Shown here: positions 1 through 5,166 of the stretch, piece after piece
Layout of the letters: the number at the start of each line of letters is the position of its first letter
How positions within the stretch are numbered: the first letter of the stretch is position 1
DNA from: Planctomycetota bacterium
GTDB lineage: Bacteria > Planctomycetota > PUPC01 > JACPCR01
Assembly: GCA_030740295.1 (NCBI GenBank)
Contig: JASLXP010000411.1
Span: forward strand, 1-5,166
DNA: 5,166 nucleotides
Direction of reading: 5' to 3'
The notes under the pieces: generated by a model
Databases searched by the model: none
What the model saw: only the letters and a program-made list of their open reading frames with translations
Told to the model about the DNA's origin: nothing
Translations under genes and position numbers: made by a program

Positions 1-755
1 TGAATAGCTGGGGAAGGAAGGTGCTCATAGTTCAGCAAGAAGTAGTAGGCCACATAGATCAGGCCGAGATAGGCGCACAGGCCGATAAATCCCTTGCCCT
101 CGAAGCAGACCATGGACAGCCCTTCACGGCTCTCCCAGGCCGGCCGAGCGAAACGTGAGATGAGGCCGAGCAGGACAAGGATGAAGGCCCACTCTGCGAT
201 GAGCAGCACAAGACCGGGATTGTTAAAGCTGAGTATTCCAGCCAGCGAGTAGAAGACAGCGAACCGCAGCAGCCATGACCTCCTCGTCCGACGCGTGAAA
301 CATGCAAGGTCGGGGAAGCGCCGCCGCAACTCCGGTGAGATGATGCAGGCAAGTGCCAGCGGGATCATGAACGAGGCGATGGGGTGGAACAGCGTCACCA
401 TGCTGATTTCCGAATAGCCGTAGGGGCCAATGGCACCAGCGGCGAAACCCTCGTCTCCGTAACCATGCCAGATCACTTTGGTGATGAACCCCTCATACAG
501 TCCGTAGAGCAGGCCCCAAAGGTAGAGCGCCCAGAACGAGGTCCGCCCGGTCCGGACGGCGAGGGTTGTGAAGAAGAAGAAATGTGCGAAGTAAAGCCAG
601 TAGGTCACCAGCCAGGTCCATGGTCCGAACAGCAGGTTGCCCGGCCGCATCGAGGAGCCAGAGAACACTTCGGCGCAGATGAGTACGATCAACCCCAACT
701 GCAATCGCGCCCAGAGCACACTCCTCGGCTGTTGAATCGCTTCAACGTCCACCAT
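1..755 (-). CDS. Multi-pass integral membrane protein of unknown function, N-terminal 251 residues (truncated by window edge)
   Basis: The minus-strand frame is open from the left edge to an ATG at 755, beginning MVDVEAIQQPRSVLWARLQL. It has about seven hydrophobic segments, near residues 18-34, 43-66, 73-95, 116-139, 161-176, 180-201 and 221-242. An arginine-rich loop (R144-R146, R155, R156, R158, R159) is probably cytoplasmic. Aromatic residues are dense, including four consecutive Phe at 59-62. The loop after segment 3 carries Y-E-G-F-I-T-K-V-I-W-H-G-Y-G (87-100), which looks like a family signature, but I cannot name the family. The frame stays open upstream to a stop at 1032-1034, but the residues there are not protein-like and are antisense to a PhyH remnant, so ATG 755 is the best start. 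No good Shine-Dalgarno sits at normal distance; a GGAGAG at 789-784 is 28 nt away. The stop codon is not in the window. Being a real gene is fairly sure; function is unknown. Confidence 0.8.
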   Translation of the reverse strand, partial: MVDVEAIQQPRSVLWARLQLGLIVLICAEVFSGSSMRPGNLLFGPWTWLVTYWLYFAHFFFFTTLAVRTGRTSFWALYLWGLLYGLYEGFITKVIWHGYGDEGFAAGAIGPYGYSEISMVTLFHPIASFMIPLALACIISPELRRRFPDLACFTRRTRRSWLLRFAVFYSLAGILSFNNPGLVLLIAEWAFILVLLGLISRFARPAWESREGLSMVCFEGKGFIGLCAYLGLIYVAYYFLLNYEHLPSPAI

Positions 756-833
756 CAGTTGTATGAAGGATGTGAATCTTCTTCTCTCCGCATGAGCGAA
801 TGACAGGAGTTTCGCTTTCTCAGCATGAGTGCG

Positions 834-862
834 AAAATAGCGCGCGCATGAAAGCCATTCAA
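834..862 (-). promoter_or_regulatory. Candidate sigma70-type promoter for the membrane-protein gene
   Basis: Reading the minus strand, TTGAAT (862-857) and TATTTT (839-834) are separated by exactly 17 bp. Each matches four of six consensus bases. Transcription would start near 827, giving a leader of roughly 70 nt before ATG 755. This is a visual match only. Such weak boxes occur by chance, and the consensus may not hold in this unidentified phylum. Confidence 0.25.
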
Positions 863-889
863 CGGGAAGCCATGTGAAATTATGCGCTC

Positions 890-963
890 CTTGCCTCTGG
901 TTTGGTGCTGCCTGCCTGCATGCCCGCGGGGGCGAAAATGACACAATGGTTTCCAGAGGCAGG
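890..963. repeat. Short inverted repeat, 11-bp arms
   Basis: CTTGCCTCTGG (890-900) pairs with CCAGAGGCAGG (953-963): ten Watson-Crick pairs and one G-T pair, around a 52-nt spacer. It falls in the 5' part of the PhyH remnant, just before the conserved block. The loop is long and no T-tract follows, so it is not a standard terminator. It may be a scar of rearrangement or chance. Confidence 0.35.
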
Positions 964-1339
964 CCCAGCCGTGATATTCCCTGAAGCCCTCTGTCACGGG
1001 GCAGGACCGTGGAACAGTGAAAAAGATCGGATCAGCCTCTTCTACAAGTACAATCATGTTGGTATGAAACTCCGGCCCGGATTCCCAACCAGAGAAGCCA
1101 TGGAAGGTATGACGCCGAACCAGCGCCTCTACTTCGCCGAAGTGAATTCAGATCCGCGCCACGAGCGTGTGCCGCATCCAGGGACGCGATGCATGCGCGC
1201 ACAGTCTGACTCCATTCGCAGGTGTCGCGATTCCACTGCATCAGCGCCGGCATTCATCCCTCAGCTTCATTCTTCTTTCAGCCGAGAGCCATTGATCCGG
1301 AACTTCGCTTTGCCGGCTATTCCCCAGCATGGGAAATAA
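902..1339 (+). pseudogene. 5'-truncated remnant of a phytanoyl-CoA dioxygenase (PhyH) family gene
   Basis: This plus-strand frame is open from 878 to the TAA at 1337-1339; the only upstream start candidates are weak (TTG at 902). Codons 968-1012 read A-V-I-F-P-E-A-L-C-H-G-A-G-P-W and 1028-1069 read R-I-S-L-F-Y-K-Y-N-H-V-G-M-K. This is the C-terminal signature of PhyH Fe(II)/2-oxoglutarate oxygenases: a distal iron-ligand His (codon 995-997) followed 11 residues later by the 2-oxoglutarate-binding Arg (codon 1028-1030). A following MTPNQRLYF (1109-1135) resembles the family's C-terminal helix. The N-terminal two thirds, with the H-x-D iron ligands, is absent: TGA at 875-877 closes the frame and the membrane-protein gene begins beyond. 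After about 1190 the residues look random, and the frame runs 73 nt into the 3' end of the convergent lyase gene. It cannot be an active oxygenase. I read it as a decayed fragment; the alternative is a short expressed protein of unrelated role. Confidence 0.6.
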
Positions 1340-3768
1340 TTGAGTTTCACGAGATTGGGCTCGATGGTCATCCCCGGCTCATTTCGCGAATGGATGATGG
1401 TTTGGTTTCCACGGCGGTCGATGCGATCAATGGTGAAGCTCTGGACGAGTAAACCGCCGATGTCGATCATGATCGTAAACCCATTGAGGGAACCATCTGC
1501 CGGAAGCTGCGTATCGGTCACGAAGGCGTCAAAGTCGTCGCCTGCATCGATACGGAAGGTGCTGGTGACCACTCCGGTCAGCGTGTGGCTGCCGCCAACC
1601 TCATAGCTCCACTGGCCATCAGCTTGGTGCGTGAAACCTCTGGCCGTTGACTTGATGGTGTCCACACGATCCGGAAGGAACACTTTCAAGGCGACGCTGT
1701 CCATCGATGACTCGATCAGCTTTACATCTCGTACGAGCGGTTCTTCTTTGAAAGGATGATGAACAGCAGCATAGATGCTGTCGCCATCTATCTGACGAAT
1801 GCAGAGGAACGGGGCCTCACCGATACACCGCATCGCCGGCGCATTGCCTCGAATGATCTGAGTTCCGGGCTGTCGCAGAAAGAAAGTCTTCAACCCGGCC
1901 TCGCCACTCTTCAAGTTGAAGGTGGCGGTCCAATTGTCATCTGTCCGGCCCGAGCGAAGGCTGCTGATATACTTGTGAAGAGTCCCCGGGAGTTCATTTT
2001 TGAGCGCGACGGACAACTCGGCCGTGTAGGGCTCGTCAAGGCAACCGTGCAACATGTAGTCGTGAGTCTTGCCGCCTCTGACACGAAACACATCGACAGC
2101 ATAGGTGTCGGACTCGCTGATTTTCACCAGAGCAATGGTGCGGCGATAAATTCCGTCGTTTTTCGTTTCGTGGTAGGCGCGTTCGCCGTCGGCCTCGACG
2201 ACCTGCACCTTCTCGAAGTCCGTGCTGTGTATCCGCAGCCGACCTTCAACCATGTGGTCACCGTGGCCGCCCCATCGGTATTTGCCATCCGCGATGCCTG
2301 GGATCGCATCGGATGGTTGCTGCTCGCGGCGGGTGGTGACGCTCTGGTCCTTTTCATCGATAACAACGGTAGCGTGCCCCGCGGTCATCGTGTGCCATTC
2401 ACGCGTGGATTTCGATCCCGCCATTGGGCGATAGCGCGTTTCGCTTATCAATTCCTTGCCCTTCGCGAAGAGCATGAAGTTAAGTGTATCGTGATGCGCG
2501 TGGCCATGGGTGCCGCTGAAATGCAGCGTTGCCTGCACCATGTTGTCGCCACTCCCGGTGCCCAGTATCGCATGGCCCATGCAGCCCCAGAGGAATGACT
2601 TCGCCTGCTTGATGTAAATCTTCTCCCAATTGACCTGTGGGAATGTTGTGTCATGGATGCACTGATAGTTTCCATTGGGCTGGTGGATGTTGTCGAGTAC
2701 GGACTGCGCTCGCTCGATGGGCCGCTTCAACTCGGCCATCAGATCGAGATTGTCGTAGCGCACTCCTTTTACGCTTTTGTATCCGGGCGGGTCGGTGTAG
2801 CCCTGGAGGTAATTACGAATCACCTCTTGCATATTACCGTGGATTTGCTGGTGATAGGAGGGTGTCCCTTCATGCCACCAGCCGTCGGCGTAGAATCCGG
2901 TCCGGTAAAGATCGCGGATCCACTGGATACAGTGGTGCACCACTTCGGTTCGCCCGAGTATGCGGGCAATGTCAATGATGCCCCTCATGGTGGAGCAGTC
3001 CATGTTGCCCATTTCGCGACCGTAGCCGAGCATGAATTCGATGGACCAGTTGAGCTCCTTTTCGACGGCCTCAAGCTTGCCCATCTGCTGCAATTTGCCG
3101 GAGCCGTGAATCAGGTCGTAGGCGTAGGCCAGAGGGTTGCCATTCGTTGCCGCACCGTAAATCCAACCGCCCCAGATTCCGTTAACTCGATCTGTCTTAT
3201 GATAGTCCGGCCAATCACGGGGCAGAAGTTTGCGGTCCTCAAGTGGGCCGAAATGTGGGCTCTGTATGGGCCAGTTCGGCATGACCTCCGCAAACCGTGC
3301 AAGCATCACGGCAGACTTGTGAGCGAAAGTCTGTTCATCCGTCAGCCTGTATAGCAACGCGAAGTGATACGCCGCGTCGCGTGCAATTCTGCTGCGGCGA
3401 CTGAAACCTTTGTCGTCATCCATTGCTTCGCGAAGCTCTTTGTCTGAAGCATCGATAATGTCACCCAGCATCGCACGGCAGGCGCGTATCGCCGCCTTAC
3501 GAGCCTTACCCTCACCGGTCGACTCCCATAACCCCATGGCTGCGTACACGCGCCGATTGTGGTTGCGGGGTACGACAGTTTCTTCAGTCATCTCGTCGAG
3601 GTACATTTTTCGGAGCTGCTCATCGCTGGCCCGGCAGATCTCTTCATATCCGGATTGGAAACCGGAACTGTCACGAGAGAAACGCATCACCGGATGTTTA
3701 ACTTTCATGGCGGTGTCCTGAGCTGACATGATGCCAAGAATCAATGCTATGAAGATTGCCAGATTCAT
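1267..3768 (-). CDS. Secreted heparinase II/III family protein (alginate-lyase-fold polysaccharide lyase)
   Basis: This 833-residue protein probably cleaves an acidic (uronic-acid) polysaccharide by beta-elimination outside the cytoplasm; the substrate cannot be read from sequence. Residues 1-16 (MNLAIFIALILGIMSA) are a hydrophobic signal segment, oddly without a basic residue near the start. Residues about 40-400 are helical with many Trp and Tyr, as in the family's alpha/alpha toroid, and include E-G-T-P-S-Y-H (300-306) and G-N-M-D (254-257). Residues about 405-700 form the heparinase II/III-type beta-sandwich, opening with H-G-H-A-H-H-D-T-L-N-F (421-431). By family analogy N255, Y305 and a His in 421-426 would be the neutralising residue, the general base/acid and the second catalytic His. 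The last 130 or so residues look like a further beta-rich segment. ATG 3768 is preferred over GTG 3777 because GAAGAG at 3782-3777 lies 8 nt before the ATG and overlaps the GTG. The stop is TGA at 1269-1267. The propeller gene ends 34 bp upstream. Confidence 0.85.
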   Translation of the reverse strand: MNLAIFIALILGIMSAQDTAMKVKHPVMRFSRDSSGFQSGYEEICRASDEQLRKMYLDEMTEETVVPRNHNRRVYAAMGLWESTGEGKARKAAIRACRAMLGDIIDASDKELREAMDDDKGFSRRSRIARDAAYHFALLYRLTDEQTFAHKSAVMLARFAEVMPNWPIQSPHFGPLEDRKLLPRDWPDYHKTDRVNGIWGGWIYGAATNGNPLAYAYDLIHGSGKLQQMGKLEAVEKELNWSIEFMLGYGREMGNMDCSTMRGIIDIARILGRTEVVHHCIQWIRDLYRTGFYADGWWHEGTPSYHQQIHGNMQEVIRNYLQGYTDPPGYKSVKGVRYDNLDLMAELKRPIERAQSVLDNIHQPNGNYQCIHDTTFPQVNWEKIYIKQAKSFLWGCMGHAILGTGSGDNMVQATLHFSGTHGHAHHDTLNFMLFAKGKELISETRYRPMAGSKSTREWHTMTAGHATVVIDEKDQSVTTRREQQPSDAIPGIADGKYRWGGHGDHMVEGRLRIHSTDFEKVQVVEADGERAYHETKNDGIYRRTIALVKISESDTYAVDVFRVRGGKTHDYMLHGCLDEPYTAELSVALKNELPGTLHKYISSLRSGRTDDNWTATFNLKSGEAGLKTFFLRQPGTQIIRGNAPAMRCIGEAPFLCIRQIDGDSIYAAVHHPFKEEPLVRDVKLIESSMDSVALKVFLPDRVDTIKSTARGFTHQADGQWSYEVGGSHTLTGVVTSTFRIDAGDDFDAFVTDTQLPADGSLNGFTIMIDIGGLLVQSFTIDRIDRRGNQTIIHSRNEPGMTIEPNLVKLNYFPCWGIAGKAKFRINGSRLKEE

Positions 3769-3776
3769 CAAAACCA

Positions 3777-3782
3777 CTCTTC
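3777..3782 (-). promoter_or_regulatory. Probable ribosome binding site of the lyase gene
   Basis: GAAGAG read on the minus strand ends 8 nt before ATG 3768. It is a moderate purine-rich match, but it decides between two in-frame starts: the upstream GTG at 3777 overlaps it and would have no site of its own. Confidence 0.4.
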
Positions 3783-3802
3783 ATCTGTTTGCGGTATCGC
3801 CT

Positions 3803-5166
3803 TCACTTTTCCGATAACTTTAGTTTGAAGGTCTTCGCGTCGTGGGTGATGACGAAGAGGTGGCCATCCTGGTAGAAGGCTTCACGGATGTCCTGGATGG
3901 CTCGTGTGGACATGAATGGGGTGATGTCAATGTCGGAGAGTGGCTCGCCGGTGTTGCGGTCGACGACGAGGATGCCGCGGTTGGCCTTGTAGAAGGGGCC
4001 GGGCTTTTCCCTGGATGGCTCGGCGATCTTTTCGGGACGGTAACGGTAAACGTAGAGGATGCGGCTGTCCGCGAGGATGGGGCCGCGGTCGATACTCTCG
4101 AGCTTGAGATCTGTTTGCCAATTGATCCGACCGTTGGCGGCGTCGACCTGGCTGAGGATGATCTTGCGCTCTTTCAGGACGCGATGGTGGATGAGGAGAT
4201 TCTTGCCGTCTGGGCTCTGGAGCTCTGAGGCGAGCTGGCCGCCAAATTTGGTTCGGAACAACGGCCGCCCCTCGGGCAGCTTCCAGGCCACCAGCATGCC
4301 GTCGAAGTCATCATAACTGTAGAAAGTGTCGCCGAGGATAAGCGGAGTACGCCAGAAATGGAACGCGCCGGGATCGATGGTGACGATTCGTTTGCCGGTT
4401 GTGGCATCGAGCACCTGGAAGCGGACGGTTTCGTCGGTCGATTCCGTGACCGCCAGGTAGCGAGACGAGCTTGACAGCGTTCGCATGCTGGTGGATTTGT
4501 AGGCGTCTTTCTTTTCCCAGAGCGATTTGCCAGTTGAGAGATCGTAACCGAGGACTTCGCCGCGGGTGCGGAAGTAGAAGTGATTGCCCGACTGCGAGGG
4601 CCAGGGCTCAATCTTTTCGTTTATCGGAATCGAGGAGACCTTCTTCAGAGCATCGAGCGAGTAGACGTCGTAGCTGGAAGTGGGGAGTTCGTAGAGCTTG
4701 GAATACTCCGGATTCCACAAAACACTGTCCGTTCCGGAGACTTCACGAATGATGAGGTAAGGAGGAAAGACTGAAGTGTGCAGTCGCTTCTCGTACTTCA
4801 CGGGAAGCGGCAGTCGCTGCCAGGTGAGTTTGCTGGTATCGATGGTGATGAGGCTGTCCATACCGGCCAGGCGTATGCGGCCGGGCTCCGCATGCGCGCT
4901 GATGATTTGCGTGACCGGCCAGATGTTTCCTACCAGATCAGCATTGACCGTTGAGGTAACGGTAGCCGGGGTTGGAGTAACGCCTTTAGGCGGGTTCTGT
5001 TTGAGCACCGGCTCCTCTCGCGAAAACTGATGCTTCCCCTGCGATCGGAGCCTCTCAAAGAACGGCAGCCACATCTCCGTCCGGCTGTTCACCCAGACCC
5101 ACGTTTCCGGAAAGCCCTCCGCCGCGGCCTGGTAGGCTTTTGAGGCTTCGTCTTTCTGTCCGAGTG
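3803..5166 (-). CDS. PQQ/WD40-like beta-propeller protein with TPR-like N-terminal stretch, C-terminal 453 residues (start outside window)
   Basis: The frame is open from the right edge (5164) to TGA at 3805-3803, so a GTG at 5092 is internal rather than the start. The first residues, LGQKDEASKAYQAAAEGFPE, look like the second half of a tetratricopeptide repeat. A proline/threonine-rich linker follows at about residues 55-70. The rest has repeating beta-propeller blades with the D-x-x-T/N-G-x-x-x-W pattern of quinoprotein-like repeats: Y-D-L-S-T-G-K-S-L-W, L-D-A-T-T-G-K-R-I, W-K-L-P-E-G-R-P-L-F, D-A-A-N-G-R-I-N-W and V-D-R-N-T-G-E-P-L (window residues about 207-409). Such propellers often serve as binding scaffolds, and I see no enzyme motif, so no dehydrogenase role is claimed. 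Location cannot be judged without the N-terminus. It ends 34 bp before the lyase start on the same strand, suggesting co-transcription. Confidence 0.8.
   Translation of the reverse strand, partial: LGQKDEASKAYQAAAEGFPETWVWVNSRTEMWLPFFERLRSQGKHQFSREEPVLKQNPPKGVTPTPATVTSTVNADLVGNIWPVTQIISAHAEPGRIRLAGMDSLITIDTSKLTWQRLPLPVKYEKRLHTSVFPPYLIIREVSGTDSVLWNPEYSKLYELPTSSYDVYSLDALKKVSSIPINEKIEPWPSQSGNHFYFRTRGEVLGYDLSTGKSLWEKKDAYKSTSMRTLSSSSRYLAVTESTDETVRFQVLDATTGKRIVTIDPGAFHFWRTPLILGDTFYSYDDFDGMLVAWKLPEGRPLFRTKFGGQLASELQSPDGKNLLIHHRVLKERKIILSQVDAANGRINWQTDLKLESIDRGPILADSRILYVYRYRPEKIAEPSREKPGPFYKANRGILVVDRNTGEPLSDIDITPFMSTRAIQDIREAFYQDGHLFVITHDAKTFKLKLSEK

Larger units (their letters stand above)
756..1266. 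other. 511-bp region without an intact gene
   Basis: This lies between the lyase stop and the membrane-protein start. The plus strand carries the PhyH remnant from about 880 to 1190. At 756-880 are the leader and candidate promoter of the membrane-protein gene. At about 1190-1266 I see nothing recognisable. I found no clear rho-independent terminator for the lyase (a GC-rich stem followed by T residues when read on the minus strand), nor a tRNA or riboswitch. Minus-strand open frames here are antisense to the PhyH homology and are not protein-like. Confidence 0.6.

Noticed and set aside
59..352. Minus-strand open frame, Ser/Arg-rich
   Set aside because: It is an alternate frame of the membrane-protein gene; the adjacent frame gives continuous membrane segments.
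384..803. Plus-strand open frame of 139 codons with Glu/Gln-rich product
   Set aside because: It is exactly antisense to the membrane-protein gene: its Glu-rich stretch mirrors the Phe codons of a membrane segment. It shows no domain.
755..1057. Minus-strand open frame of 100 codons upstream of the membrane gene
   Set aside because: It is antisense to the PhyH homology, its composition is not protein-like and no domain is seen.
842..1200. 9-bp inverted repeat GCGCGCATG (842-850) / CATGCGCGC (1192-1200) flanking the PhyH relic, tempting as a mobile-element boundary
   Set aside because: A 9-mer pair over about 500 bp of GC-rich sequence is expected by chance at a substantial rate, and there is no target-site duplication or transposase.
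1756..2598. Plus-strand open frame of 280 codons
   Set aside because: It is antisense to the beta-sandwich part of the lyase, whose motifs are clear; long antisense frames are common in GC-rich genes.
2653..3354. Plus-strand open frame of 233 codons
   Set aside because: It is antisense to the toroid part of the lyase and has no recognisable domain.
3842..4228. Plus-strand acidic open frame of 128 codons
   Set aside because: It is antisense to the propeller gene; its Asp/Glu/Val repetition simply mirrors that gene's codons.

Overview
All three genes lie on the minus strand, with one decayed gene fragment on the plus strand between two of them. Base composition is moderately GC-rich. A secreted heparinase II/III-type polysaccharide lyase, a quinoprotein-like beta-propeller protein with a TPR-like stretch, and a phytanoyl-CoA dioxygenase (PhyH) remnant together suggest a free-living polysaccharide-degrading bacterium, for example from the Planctomycetota/Verrucomicrobiota/Lentisphaerota group. 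That placement is inference from gene content; there is no rRNA or other phylogenetic marker in the window.

Layout in transcription order (right to left). (1) 5166-3803: the 3' part of a gene whose start lies outside the window; a short TPR-like helical stretch and a proline/threonine-rich linker lead into a PQQ/WD40-like beta-propeller. (2) 3768-1267: a complete 833-residue heparinase II/III family protein with a signal peptide, an alpha/alpha toroid and a beta-sandwich bearing the family's histidine-rich motif. It starts 34 bp after the stop of gene 1, so the two are probably co-transcribed. (3) 1266-756: about 510 bp without an intact gene. Its plus strand holds a 5'-truncated PhyH remnant that keeps the distal iron-binding His and the 2-oxoglutarate-binding Arg but lacks the N-terminal two thirds. 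A candidate promoter for the next gene lies at its far end. (4) 755-1: the N-terminal 251 residues of a multi-pass membrane protein of no family I recognise, running off the left edge.

The lyase and propeller genes form a plausible two-gene unit, with the lyase acting on an acidic polysaccharide outside the cytoplasm; the propeller's role is unknown. The membrane protein is separated by the relic and probably has its own promoter. I see no CRISPR array, tRNA, rRNA, transposase or convincing defence system. The most interesting items are the PhyH relic, the unassigned lyase and the unrecognised membrane protein.
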